64,000 nucleotides of DNA from an uncultured Oscillospiraceae bacterium (GTDB lineage: Bacteria; Bacillota; Clostridia; Oscillospirales; Acutalibacteraceae), in NCBI GenBank assembly GCA_905192745.1, contig CAJJLZ010000006.1, positions 1 through 64,000 of the forward strand. Direction: 5' to 3'. Shown piece after piece: positions 43,009 through 51,477 of the stretch. Numbering within the stretch: position 1 is the stretch's first letter; the number at the start of each line of letters is the position of its first letter. The notes beneath the pieces are model-generated. The model worked only from the letters and a program-made list of their open reading frames with translations. It had not been told where the DNA came from and did no database searches. The translations under genes were made by a program, and so were the position numbers.

Positions 43009-43947
43009 ATGGAAAATTTGCTGCTTTCGCTGGAGGTGGTCCTCCCGCTGTTTTTGATGCTGGCGCTGGGGTATTTCCTCCGCCGCATTTCTATGGTGGA
43101 TGACGGCTCCCTCCGGATTATGAACAACTTGGTCTTTCGTGTTTTTCTTCCGGTTTTGCTGTTTATTAATGTATATCATACCGACATCGGTACGGTAATG
43201 AATCCCCGGTTGATTCTTTTTGCCGCCGCCTGCGTTGCGGGAAGCTTTCTGCTTCTGTTTTTTCTGGTTCCGCTTTTTGAAAAGGATAATTGCCGGCGCG
43301 GCGTGCTGATTCAGGGGATTTTTCGCAGTAATTTTATTTTATTCGGTCTGCCGGTTACCATTGCGCTGTGCGGAGAGGAAAACAGCGGTGTTACCTCCAT
43401 GGTGATTGCCGTAATTATCCCGCTTTTTAATATTCTGGCCGTTTTTGCGCTGGAATATTTTCGCGGCGGCCGGTTCCGATCGGGCAAGGCGCTGCGGGGA
43501 ATCGTTACCAATCCTCTGATTATCGCCTCTTTGCTGGGGGTTCTGATGCTGGCTTCCGGCTGGAAGCTGCCCGCCGTGATGGAAAAGACGGCGGAGGATA
43601 TAGCCGGGGTCGCTACGCCGCTCGCGTTGGTGGTGCTGGGCGGTTCGTTTGAGTTTTCCTCCGTCCATGGCCGTGGAAGGCAGGTGGCGGCCGGCGTGCT
43701 CGGCCGTCTGGTGGCGGTTCCGGCTGTCTGCCTGCCGATTGCCGCCGTCCTTGGCTTCCGTGGACCGGAGATGGTTGCCCTGATGGCGCTGCTGGCGTCG
43801 CCCACCGCGGTATCCTCCTTTACTATGGCGCAGCAGATGGACGGCGACGCAGAGCTGGCAGGACAGTTGGTGGTGTTCGGTTCGCTTTTTTCCATTCTAA
43901 CGATTTTTCTCTGGACCTTTCTGCTGAAGCAGATCGGCCTGATCTGA
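43009..43947 (+). CDS. AEC family (auxin-efflux-carrier-like) transporter
   Basis: 312 residues with about ten membrane helices in the two-times-five arrangement of the AEC/bile-acid-transporter fold. Typical features: LALGYFLRRISMVDDGSLRIMN at the start (helix 1 and amphipathic linker), VFLPVLLFINVYHTD, FGLPVTIALCGEENSG and LLASPTAVSSFTMAQQM near the C-terminus. Members in anaerobes often carry organic acids such as malate. No ribosome-binding site of its own is needed: it lies 2 bp after the CYTH gene, so it is translationally coupled. Confidence 0.88.
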   Translation: MENLLLSLEVVLPLFLMLALGYFLRRISMVDDGSLRIMNNLVFRVFLPVLLFINVYHTDIGTVMNPRLILFAAACVAGSFLLLFFLVPLFEKDNCRRGVLIQGIFRSNFILFGLPVTIALCGEENSGVTSMVIAVIIPLFNILAVFALEYFRGGRFRSGKALRGIVTNPLIIASLLGVLMLASGWKLPAVMEKTAEDIAGVATPLALVVLGGSFEFSSVHGRGRQVAAGVLGRLVAVPAVCLPIAAVLGFRGPEMVALMALLASPTAVSSFTMAQQMDGDAELAGQLVVFGSLFSILTIFLWTFLLKQIGLI

Positions 43948-44118
43948 CTGTTTGGTGGGAGCAGACTGGAAAACACAGAAAAATACAGGGTATGTAATTA
44001 TGTAATTTTTAATATGCTTCTTATGAAAATCATGGATTCCGGTATAAACGCGGGGCGAATGCAGAGACTATTTCCGGGCCGGCAACCGCCCGCAATACTG
44101 TAAGGAAGGATGATTTCG

Positions 44119-44313
44119 ATGGCGAAGAATCAGCAGAACAATCAGAATCAGAGCCAGAATCGGCAGCAGAACAATCAGTTCCAGCAGAAGCAGAACCAGA
44201 ATCAGGGGCAGAACTGCCAGAACAATCAGCAGAACAACCAACAGAACAACCAGAGCCAGAACTCTAAAAACAGCAAGTCCAGAAACAATAACGACCAGTC
44301 GGAACTTTTCTGA
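44119..44313 (+). CDS. Gln/Asn-rich low-complexity small protein
   Basis: 64 residues from ATG 44119 with GGAAGGA upstream (an ATG at 44110 is also in frame). More than half the residues are Gln or Asn, in repeats such as QQNNQNQSQNRQQNNQ and NNQQNNQQNNQ, with a single Cys and a short Lys/Ser tail ending SELF. In composition it recalls gamma-type small acid-soluble spore proteins of Bacillus and prion-like tracts, but I cannot assign it to either. It stands alone with its own terminator. Confidence 0.65.
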   Translation: MAKNQQNNQNQSQNRQQNNQFQQKQNQNQGQNCQNNQQNNQQNNQSQNSKNSKSRNNNDQSELF

Positions 44314-44392
44314 TCTCCCGTTTTCTTTTTGTTTTCAGCCGCCCTTTTTTCACGGGCAATGATTTCATTAGGTAAATAAGGGAAACGTCAAG

Positions 44393-44432
44393 AAGGAACC
44401 TGTCCTCTGGGGGGACGGGTTCCTTTCTTTTT
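44393..44432 (+). terminator. Terminator of the Gln/Asn-rich gene
   Basis: 13-bp stem AAGGAACCTGTCC (44393-44405) / GGACGGGTTCCTT (44413-44425) followed by TCTTTTT. Confidence 0.75.
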
Positions 44433-44541
44433 CTGAAGAAGCCGTGTGAAAAAATTCCGGGATTTCTCTGTACAGGGACCGGCCGGCCTTCCGCCGCATA
44501 TAGTGTCCTGTGAGAGTTTTTTAGACTGCGAGGTGAACGGG

Positions 44542-44784
44542 TTGGGTAAGTTGGGTAAACCGGGAAAGGTATTGTTCAACGTGAGTTCCGTAACCAACGC
44601 CATGCGGGGAAAGTCCCTGCTTGAGCATAACGGAATCCGTGCGTATGTCGGGCGCACCATCGATGCAAACGGAAATAACGGCTGCGGATACAGTATCACG
44701 GTTTCCACGGAACCGGAAAAGGCAGAGCGCCTGCTGACCTCTGCAGGAATCCATATTCGCAGCAAACAGCAGCAGGAAGACTGA
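44542..44784 (+). CDS. DUF3343 protein (putative sulfur/selenium carrier)
   Basis: 80 residues from TTG 44542, after AGGTG; a GTG at 44446 and a TTG at 44572 are other in-frame choices. The DUF3343 core is clear: FNVSSVTNAMRGKSLLEHNG, then GCGYSITVSTEPEKAERLL, with the conserved Gly-Cys-Gly motif. In many Clostridia DUF3343 proteins are encoded with cysteine-desulfurase-like enzymes and are thought to carry sulfur or selenium. The gene for such an enzyme follows 27 bp downstream, supporting that role here. Confidence 0.75.
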   Translation: MGKLGKPGKVLFNVSSVTNAMRGKSLLEHNGIRAYVGRTIDANGNNGCGYSITVSTEPEKAERLLTSAGIHIRSKQQQED

Positions 44785-44811
44785 CGGCTTGGAAAGGAGC
44801 GGGTACAAACG

Positions 44812-46005
44812 ATGAGAACAGGTACAATGGGCGGGACGGACTCCGCCGGGATGATTTATCTGGACAATGCCGCCACCACCTGGCCGAAGCCGGCGGCTGT
44901 GCGGGGGGCCGTTCAGCAGGCGCTGACCGTATATGGGGCCAATCCGGGACGGAGCGGCCATAATATGGGTCTGGCCGCCTCGGAAGCTGTCTACCGCAGC
45001 CGGGAAACACTGGCGGATTTTTTTCATCTGGACAATCCGGCGAATGTGGTGTTTGTCCAGAACTGCACCATGGCGCTGAATATCGTCATTAAGGGGATGC
45101 TGGAAAACGGCGGCCGGATGGTTGTTTCGGATCTGGAGCATAACGCGGTTATGCGTCCCCTGCACGGGCTGTCTCCGGATTCTCCGGTGTATGACGTGGC
45201 CAGAGTGGTTCCCGGCGAACCGGCGGCTACGGTTGCGGCCTTTGAACGCTGCGTCACGCCGCAGACCAGGGCTATCGTCTGTATGCATGCCTCCAACGTG
45301 TTCGGCACACGGCTGCCGATCCGGGAAATCGGAGCGATGGCGCATCGCCGCGGCCTGCCCTTTATCGTGGACGGCGCGCAGAGCGCCGGGGTGCTGCCCA
45401 TAGATATGCAGGCGGACAATATTGATTTCCTTTGTGTCCCGGGACATAAAGGCCTTTACGGGCCGATGGGAATCGGTGCGCTGCTCTGCAACAGTGACCG
45501 GGTCCTGCCTCCTTTTGTGGAAGGAGGGACAGGAAGCCAGTCAATGGAGCTTTCGCAGCCGGAGGAACTGCCCGACCGGCTGGAAAGCGGCACGCTGAAC
45601 ACCGCGGGCATATGTGGACTGAAGGCGGGGGTCGATTTCGTCCGGGAACGTGGGATAGAGGAAATTTTCGGGAGAGAAACCCGCCTGATGAGCCTCTTGT
45701 ATGATCGGCTCTCCGCCATGCCGGGGGTGAAGCTGTATACGCCCCGCCCGGATGGAATAGGATGCGCGCCGGTGCTTTCCATGAACGTCGTCGGCAGGCG
45801 GAGCGAGGAGACCGCGCAGGCGTTGAACCGCCGCGGAATCGCCGTGCGGGCCGGTCTTCACTGCGCCCCCAGCGCCCACCGCCGTTTTGGAACGCTGGAA
45901 ACCGGCACCGTGCGTTTTTCTCCATCCGTTTTCACAACCAGAGAAGAGATCGAGAGGGTATGCCGCGCGGTTTGGCTGGAACAGAGAACCCCCGGGCGAT
46001 TCTGA
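44812..46005 (+). CDS. Aminotransferase class V / cysteine desulfurase-like enzyme
   Basis: 397 residues, ATG 44812 after GGAAAGGAG. PLP-enzyme features: IYLDNAATTWPKPAAV at the N-terminus, NVVFVQNCTMALNIV near residue 80, PLP-binding PFIVDGAQSAGVLP near 185, catalytic lysine in CVPGHKGLYGPMGIG near 210, and a C-terminal GLHCAPSAHRRFGT with the Cys position of the group II (SufS/CsdB-like) desulfurases. It probably releases sulfur or selenium from cysteine or selenocysteine to the DUF3343 protein. No suf or isc genes are adjacent, so it is unlikely to be the housekeeping Fe-S supplier. Confidence 0.85.
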   Translation: MRTGTMGGTDSAGMIYLDNAATTWPKPAAVRGAVQQALTVYGANPGRSGHNMGLAASEAVYRSRETLADFFHLDNPANVVFVQNCTMALNIVIKGMLENGGRMVVSDLEHNAVMRPLHGLSPDSPVYDVARVVPGEPAATVAAFERCVTPQTRAIVCMHASNVFGTRLPIREIGAMAHRRGLPFIVDGAQSAGVLPIDMQADNIDFLCVPGHKGLYGPMGIGALLCNSDRVLPPFVEGGTGSQSMELSQPEELPDRLESGTLNTAGICGLKAGVDFVRERGIEEIFGRETRLMSLLYDRLSAMPGVKLYTPRPDGIGCAPVLSMNVVGRRSEETAQALNRRGIAVRAGLHCAPSAHRRFGTLETGTVRFSPSVFTTREEIERVCRAVWLEQRTPGRF

Positions 46006-46015
46006 ATGCCGTCCA

Positions 46016-46062
46016 CCGCAGCACGGGATGCAAAACGCCGAATTTTGCATCCCGTGCTGCGG
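46016..46062 (+). terminator. Long perfect hairpin after the desulfurase-like gene
   Basis: 20-bp perfect stem CCGCAGCACGGGATGCAAAA (46016-46035) and its complement (46043-46062), loop of 7 bases, 10 bases after the stop codon. No T-run follows, so termination efficiency is uncertain. Confidence 0.55.
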
Positions 46063-46132
46063 CGTTTCCGGCCGGACGTTTGGAAGCGCGTAAAAGAGGA
46101 AGGAATAGGGGGAGCAACAGAGAAGAAAAGGA

Positions 46133-46160
46133 TTGCAATAATCGGAGAGTATGATAAAAT
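46133..46160 (+). promoter_or_regulatory. Promoter of cdaA-cdaR
   Basis: -35 TTGCAA (46133-46138), 16-bp spacer, -10 TAAAAT (46155-46160). Confidence 0.55.
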
Positions 46161-46268
46161 AATAGAATAAGCGGCAGAGCGGCCGGCCGCGATGGGATCC
46201 GACATGGACGAAAAGACGGAATGGGACGGATCCGGGATTATCGACGCCCTCCGAAAGGAAGAAGTGGA

Positions 46269-47159
46269 ATGACAGCGTTTTTCAGCGCCATATGGGCGGA
46301 AATCGTGTCCTTTTTCCAGTCGTACAACTGGATTCGGGATACGGTGGATATTGCTCTGGTGGCCTTTGTAATATACAGTGTAATTAAGTTGGTGCGCGAT
46401 TCCCGCGCGGAACAGCTTTTAAAAGGGATTCTGATTTTTGCTCTGGCGTTTCTGACGGCGTCTGTGCTGGATCTGAAAACCATGTATTACCTGTTGAAAA
46501 CGGTCTTTGACAATATCTTGATTGTGCTGATTATCATTTTTCAGCCGGAAATCCGGCGCGCGCTGGAACAGGTCGGTCATTCCCGCCTGGGGAATATCAG
46601 CCTGTTCGGAATGAGCGAGGAGGAATCCGAACTGCTCACCAAACGCTGGCAAAAGGCGATTTCCGCCACCTGTTCGGCAGTGGAAATTCTTCAGCGGCAG
46701 AAAATGGGGGCGCTCATTGTTTTTGAACGCTCCACCAAACTGGGAGAGATTATCAATTCCGGCACGGTGGTGGACGCCGATCCTACGCCGGAGCTGATCG
46801 GCAATATTTTCTTCAATAAAGCGCCCCTGCACGACGGCGCGATGATTATTCGGGAGGGGAAGGTATACGCCGCCGGCTGTATTTTGCCGCTTACCGATAA
46901 TCTCCAGATCAGCAGCGAACTGGGGACCCGTCACCGCGCGGCTGTGGGGATGAGCGAAAACTCCGATGCGCTGGTGGTGGTGGTTTCGGAAGAGACCGGA
47001 ACGGTTTCCATGGCCGTGGCCGGGGAATTGAAACGGAATTTCAGCGCGGAGGCTCTGCGCGTGGCGCTGGAAAACGGCGTGCTTTGGGATCGCTCCCGTC
47101 GGGACAAGGATGGAGAGCATAAGGCCATCGGTCCTTTCCGCAGGAGGAAGACAAAATGA
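46269..47159 (+). CDS. cdaA: Diadenylate cyclase CdaA
   Basis: Makes c-di-AMP from two ATP, a signal for potassium and wall homeostasis in Firmicutes. 296 residues from ATG 46269 after AAGGAAG. Three N-terminal membrane helices (about 20-100, e.g. IALVAFVIYSVIKLV and ILIVLIIIFQPEIRRALE) precede the DAC domain, with catalytic DGA in KAPLHDGAMIIRE near residue 195 and RHR in LGTRHRAAVGMSE near 230. It overlaps cdaR by 4 bp. The usual third gene, glmM, does not follow here. Confidence 0.96.
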   Translation: MTAFFSAIWAEIVSFFQSYNWIRDTVDIALVAFVIYSVIKLVRDSRAEQLLKGILIFALAFLTASVLDLKTMYYLLKTVFDNILIVLIIIFQPEIRRALEQVGHSRLGNISLFGMSEEESELLTKRWQKAISATCSAVEILQRQKMGALIVFERSTKLGEIINSGTVVDADPTPELIGNIFFNKAPLHDGAMIIREGKVYAAGCILPLTDNLQISSELGTRHRAAVGMSENSDALVVVVSEETGTVSMAVAGELKRNFSAEALRVALENGVLWDRSRRDKDGEHKAIGPFRRRKTK

Positions 47160-48478
47160 TGAAAGGAAAATTTTCACTTAACAAGCTGCTTCATAATAAT
47201 AAACTGATGATTGTCTTTTCCCTTGTCGCCGCCGTTGCCATCTGGGCGTCGGTGGTATACGACGGAAATAATCAGGACAGTCGGACCATGACCCTTTCCG
47301 TGCCTCTCGACCTGGCCGGCAGTTATGCGGAAGCGGACGGACTGGAAATCTATGAAGGTGCGACGCAGACGGTGAAGGTGGAAATCCGGGGTCCCCGTTC
47401 CCTCATTTTCAAGCTGCAGGAAAACGATATGCGGGTGACGGCGGATTACAGCGAGATCCGCGGCGCGGGGAACTGGCCGGTCAAACTGGACGTGGTGAAA
47501 AACAGCGATACGACGGGATATGAAATTACGTCGGTCACGCCGCAGTCGGTGCAGGTGTACTGCGACCACACCCTGACCAGCTCCGCCCTCAAGGTGGAAG
47601 CGGATATATCGGGGATCACGGTGTCCGAATCCTCCGGTCTGCAGTTGGGTACACCGGTGATTGAAGCTCCCGGGCTGGAGGACGGCTCGGTTTATATCAA
47701 AGGCCCCAAGACCGTGGTAAGCAAAATCGTTTCGGTAAAAGCCCGCGTTCAGAAGACGAAGGAGATCGCGGAAGTTACTTCCTTTGACGCGGAACTGGTT
47801 GCCTTGGACGCGGACGGCAACGAGGTGGATACGAAATACTGCGAATACACCGGTCTTTCCGAAAACGTTGTCAAGGTGACCGTACCGGTGGTGGTTCACC
47901 GGGTGGTGGAATTTAGCTGCCTGTACAAAAACATGCCCAAGGCTTTTGAAAACGTGGATTCCTTCCGGACGATTACTCCTTCGTCGATCGAGGTGGTGGG
48001 GACACCGGAACAGGTAGAGGCGTTTGCGTCCAGCATCGAAAATTTGGGAACGTTCGATTTCCATCATCTTAGCCTGATGGATCGGACGAAAATCATTCCA
48101 CTCAACGTGCCTTCCGGCATTCGGGTGCTGGATGGCACTACGGAGGTCACGGTTTCCTTTGACATGGACGGTTTCTCCCAGAAAACGCTGGATCTGACGC
48201 TGGAGTCCGGCAATACGAGGGTTGAAAACGTACCGGCCGGCCGAAGCGCACAGGTGTCCCGTCAGAAGATCGAGAATATTCGTCTGGTCGGTCCGGCGGA
48301 AACGCTGGCAAAAATCACGGAGGCGGATCTGTCGGTGGTGGCGGATATGACGGATAATGAGGCGACGGGCGCGGTCAGTCTGAAGGTGACGGTCAACGTC
48401 AATGGGTACGACGACGTATGGGTGTATTACGGCGCGGCGGAAACCGACGGATATGAGATATTCGTCCAGATACAATAG
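47156..48478 (+). CDS. cdaR: CdaA regulatory protein CdaR (YbbR repeats)
   Basis: 440 residues. One N-terminal membrane helix (about residues 17-36, MIVFSLVAAVAIWASVVY) anchors an extracytoplasmic chain of YbbR-type repeats: recurrent strands such as VPLDLAGSYAEADGLEIYEG, VKVEIRGPRSLIFKL and VYIKGPKTVVSKIVSVKARV, with about four repeats. In Bacillus and Listeria CdaR binds and modulates CdaA. The 4-bp ATGA overlap with cdaA implies coupled translation. Confidence 0.93.
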   Translation: MMKGKFSLNKLLHNNKLMIVFSLVAAVAIWASVVYDGNNQDSRTMTLSVPLDLAGSYAEADGLEIYEGATQTVKVEIRGPRSLIFKLQENDMRVTADYSEIRGAGNWPVKLDVVKNSDTTGYEITSVTPQSVQVYCDHTLTSSALKVEADISGITVSESSGLQLGTPVIEAPGLEDGSVYIKGPKTVVSKIVSVKARVQKTKEIAEVTSFDAELVALDADGNEVDTKYCEYTGLSENVVKVTVPVVVHRVVEFSCLYKNMPKAFENVDSFRTITPSSIEVVGTPEQVEAFASSIENLGTFDFHHLSLMDRTKIIPLNVPSGIRVLDGTTEVTVSFDMDGFSQKTLDLTLESGNTRVENVPAGRSAQVSRQKIENIRLVGPAETLAKITEADLSVVADMTDNEATGAVSLKVTVNVNGYDDVWVYYGAAETDGYEIFVQIQ

Positions 48479-48488
48479 AAGCCATTGG

Positions 48489-48535
48489 AAAACGGGAACA
48501 CCCCATCCACGATTGGATGGGGTGTTCCCGTTTTG
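48489..48535. terminator. Terminator between cdaR and the metallophosphoesterase
   Basis: 20-bp perfect stem AAAACGGGAACACCCCATCC (48489-48508) and its complement ending in CGTTTT, between convergent genes. Confidence 0.85.
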
Positions 48536-48561
48536 TCAGGCCGGTGCTTTGCAAAGGGCAG

Positions 48562-51051
48562 TCAGAATCCCGCGCGGCTTTCGATCGTGAGCCGGTTCAG
48601 AGAAACCGCCCATACCGGACAGCCTTCCGGAAAGGGAAGAAGCTCAATTTTCAGATACCGCATCCCCTCAGCGGCCGCTTTATCCGGCGTAAGCGAAAAG
48701 GCGTTCCAGTACATGGCAGGGGGACAGGGGGTGGGGATGGAGCAAGAGGTCGCCGCTTCTGTCCAATGGATACGGTCGGGGGACAGCCGGATACGGACGT
48801 CCCGGACAGGATCACCGAATCCGCTGGCTGTAAGAAGATCCAGTTGGAAAGAGGTGATTTCTCCCTCTGCCTGATATATCAGATACTGAAGCGCATTGTT
48901 TCCCCGTTTGTTATACAGGTTTTTGCCGGTTTCACGGTTCTTTTCATATTGCCAGCCCTCCGAAAGGGCGACGGTCCGTGAGAAGCCGGGGTTCATATCG
49001 TCAACCAGCAGGGAAACGCTGTTGCTGTACCTGTTTCGGATTTCATGGAGCAGGGCGGCGCTTTCCGTCAGAAAAGCGTCCGCGCTCTCCCTCGTCAGTG
49101 CCGCCTTATCGTCCCATTCCCGCGCCGTCCGGGCGGCTTTTGTCAGTGAAAGACGCAGTCTGTCTGTTCCGGAATCCGCCGCGGGAAGAGCATCAAGCAG
49201 AGACTCGATTTGTATCCGGCGCCGGCCAACTTCACGATATAGGGAAGCCTGCTGAAAGTGGGTATACGCCCGCTTTGTTTCCTCCTCCTCCAAGGCGGCG
49301 CTGAAGATCCGCACCAACGCGAGCTCTCCGCGAAAAGACGGCCCGATTGAAAAAGCCGGAGAGGGTACAAAAGCGGGCGGTTCGGGTAAGGATACGGTCC
49401 ACGCCGGGTTCCCGTTTGTCCATACCTGAAGCTGTCCGTTTTGGAACGACGCCATCATATGGTGTCGATTTTGCAGCTCTGCGGAAAGAGGTATACCTTT
49501 ACACAAATTCCCGACGATAAGAAAAACGTCGCCGTTTTTATCCGTCCGTATGGCGATGTCCCCACAGGTGAAAAGCGTCCCTCCGTCGCCGCGTTCCATG
49601 GAAAAGGCGATCTCCAGCGTGAAGGAGGTGGAGGGTTTGAAGGGAGACGACGGAAACGAAGCGGCGGAAAGGTAGGTTACGGTGCTGCGCCCGTCCAGAA
49701 GCAGAACGCGCTCATTCTCCTTTTTCCCGAAACGGGGATTCCCGGACAGACGGCAGGACAGGCGGCTGGGTGACCGGTCGCTGATACCGGCGGCATAATC
49801 GCAGTCCAGAATATCCGCCCGAGACAGAGAACGGCGGGACGGGGTGTCCGGCATTGCCAGCAGGGCGGTCAGGAGTTCGCTTGTTTTACCGAAGGATTCC
49901 ACAGCGACAATCTCTACGCGAAATATTGTGTCAGGGACCAGAGAGGATATCCGCACGGTCTGGGTTTTCGCCATGTTCGAAAGGCCAAGATAAAAATCGG
50001 AACAGAAATGCCGGCGGAAAAAGAGCGTTCCGGTTTCCTGATTCCGAACAGTAACAATGTATCCGTGGGTATAATCGTCGTGGACAGCGGAGGGAAACGA
50101 AATCAGACAGGAGTCCGGCGTTTCCTCGTGAATGCGGATGGTTGCTCCCACGGGAAAAACCGGAGGACGGCGATTTTCCCCTTTTGATTTAGTGTAAAGG
50201 AAACCAGCTTTACTCAAAGGCAGGGGGAGAACCCAGTCCTCTTTAATCTTTTCGATGGGATTGACCCTGAGTCTCTCGAACCGGACTTCCTCCGGCCGGA
50301 CGATTGCCAGCAGGGCTTCCGGCGTATGGAAGGCGTCGTCAGGCACGCCGGTTTCCACTACGGTGTAATAGAGGGAGGGGAGCCCAACGGCGGTGTAGTT
50401 TTTTTGAAAAATGGAACGCTCACAGGCCAGGGGATAATGAGAGTGACCGGTGAAGAGGATTACCTGCGGATAGCCGGAAAGCAAGGAATCCAGCGCCGGA
50501 TTGCCCCACAGATCGCTTCCATATATGGTGTCCCGAACCGGCTGATGAACCGCGACAAAGATCGGCCGGTCCGGGGCGTCCGCTTTTGCCGACTCTAATT
50601 GTTCCCGCAGCCATTCGATGGAACGCTCGGTAAAGGTTCCGTTCAGCTCGCCGCCTTCACCGCTCAGTCCGATAAAATGGCAGCCCCCGATGACGGTATG
50701 CGGATCCGGGTCAACGCCCAGCGATTCGGAAAACCGTCTCTGCACGCCGCTCACATCCAGCGGTTCATGGTTCATCGCCCGGTAATCGTGGTTCCCCATG
50801 ACCAGAATCTTTACAGGAGCTTCCATGGGGTTGGGATAAACGGAGGAAAAGATGCGGTTGAACCGTTCGTAAGAGGCCAGTCCTCCTTCGTCGGCGATGT
50901 CTCCGCAAACGATCAGCGCCTTAATATCCTGTTCCCGATAATATCGCAGCACTTGTCCCAGAGGGCGCTCCGTCCCGTTCTTTCCGTCGTTTGTCAGATG
51001 AATGTCGGCAATCACACCAAAGGTGAACGATGATTCTTTGTCGTGCTGCAT
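48562..51051 (-). CDS. Large metallophosphoesterase with LamG-like and discoidin-like modules
   Basis: 829 residues from ATG 51051, nine bases after GGAGGA. N-terminal calcineurin-type phosphoesterase (about 10-230): FGVIADIHLTND, VCGDIADEGG, VMGNHDYRAMNH and FTGHSHYPLAC give the metal-binding set. A fibronectin-like linker follows, then a LamG/concanavalin-like domain (about 430-600: FTLEIAFSMERGDGGTLFT) and a C-terminal F5/8-type (discoidin-like) domain (about 700-820: ITSFQLDLLTASGFGDPVRD). Such modules usually act outside the cell on glycans, yet no signal peptide is visible. The substrate is unknown. Confidence 0.75.
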   Translation of the reverse strand: MQHDKESSFTFGVIADIHLTNDGKNGTERPLGQVLRYYREQDIKALIVCGDIADEGGLASYERFNRIFSSVYPNPMEAPVKILVMGNHDYRAMNHEPLDVSGVQRRFSESLGVDPDPHTVIGGCHFIGLSGEGGELNGTFTERSIEWLREQLESAKADAPDRPIFVAVHQPVRDTIYGSDLWGNPALDSLLSGYPQVILFTGHSHYPLACERSIFQKNYTAVGLPSLYYTVVETGVPDDAFHTPEALLAIVRPEEVRFERLRVNPIEKIKEDWVLPLPLSKAGFLYTKSKGENRRPPVFPVGATIRIHEETPDSCLISFPSAVHDDYTHGYIVTVRNQETGTLFFRRHFCSDFYLGLSNMAKTQTVRISSLVPDTIFRVEIVAVESFGKTSELLTALLAMPDTPSRRSLSRADILDCDYAAGISDRSPSRLSCRLSGNPRFGKKENERVLLLDGRSTVTYLSAASFPSSPFKPSTSFTLEIAFSMERGDGGTLFTCGDIAIRTDKNGDVFLIVGNLCKGIPLSAELQNRHHMMASFQNGQLQVWTNGNPAWTVSLPEPPAFVPSPAFSIGPSFRGELALVRIFSAALEEEETKRAYTHFQQASLYREVGRRRIQIESLLDALPAADSGTDRLRLSLTKAARTAREWDDKAALTRESADAFLTESAALLHEIRNRYSNSVSLLVDDMNPGFSRTVALSEGWQYEKNRETGKNLYNKRGNNALQYLIYQAEGEITSFQLDLLTASGFGDPVRDVRIRLSPDRIHWTEAATSCSIPTPCPPAMYWNAFSLTPDKAAAEGMRYLKIELLPFPEGCPVWAVSLNRLTIESRAGF

Positions 51052-51097
51052 GAAAACCACTCCTCCATAGGCGGCGCCATCAAATGCTTGATTTTTT

Positions 51098-51137
51098 CTG
51101 TTAATCTGTTAATCTGTTAATCTGTTAATCTGTTAAT
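51098..51137. repeat. Five tandem copies of CTGTTAAT
   Basis: Perfect 8-bp tandem repeat, five copies, in the upstream region of the metallophosphoesterase. Repeats of this kind can change copy number by slippage. It may act in promoter spacing for the minus-strand gene. Confidence 0.8.
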
Positions 51138-51322
51138 CAATTTTATTATATCGCACAAGGGAGAACTGGGGGAATCGCCGGAACCCCATGACTTGATTAT
51201 CTATATATTGGATAAAGGCGGCGAGTACGGGGCGGTGGATGGTGGTTTATATTTTCGAAACAAAGGATAAGAACGAAAATTCACGGAAAGCCATCCGAAA
51301 GCCGCTGTTTACGCGGATTATG
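51138..51322. other. Intergenic part of the divergent metallophosphoesterase/recJ region
   Basis: AT-rich stretch without a supported gene. I see no clear -10/-35 pair for the minus-strand gene beyond AT-rich sequence around 51139-51150. Confidence 0.4.
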
Positions 51323-51351
51323 TTGAATATGCCGCGAAAAAATGGTATACT
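51323..51351 (+). promoter_or_regulatory. recJ promoter
   Basis: -35 TTGAAT (51323-51328), 17-bp spacer, -10 TATACT (51346-51351) with TGG before it. A hairpin (ACGGCCGC / GCGGCCGCCGT, about 51373-51403) lies in the leader. Confidence 0.65.
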
Positions 51352-51477
51352 ATGCTAACCTGTTCTTTGGGTACGGCCGCTGTGTCTCCTGACGCGGCCG
51401 CCGTGTCTCATTGACGGAAACGCCGAAGATTCCTGTTCGGCGGAACATCCGGGGAGGGGCCGAGGGAGGAAACCGAC

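Noticed and set aside
51098..51137. CTGTTAAT array considered as a CRISPR remnant
   Set aside because: Units are 8 bp and contiguous without spacers; no cas gene is in the window.
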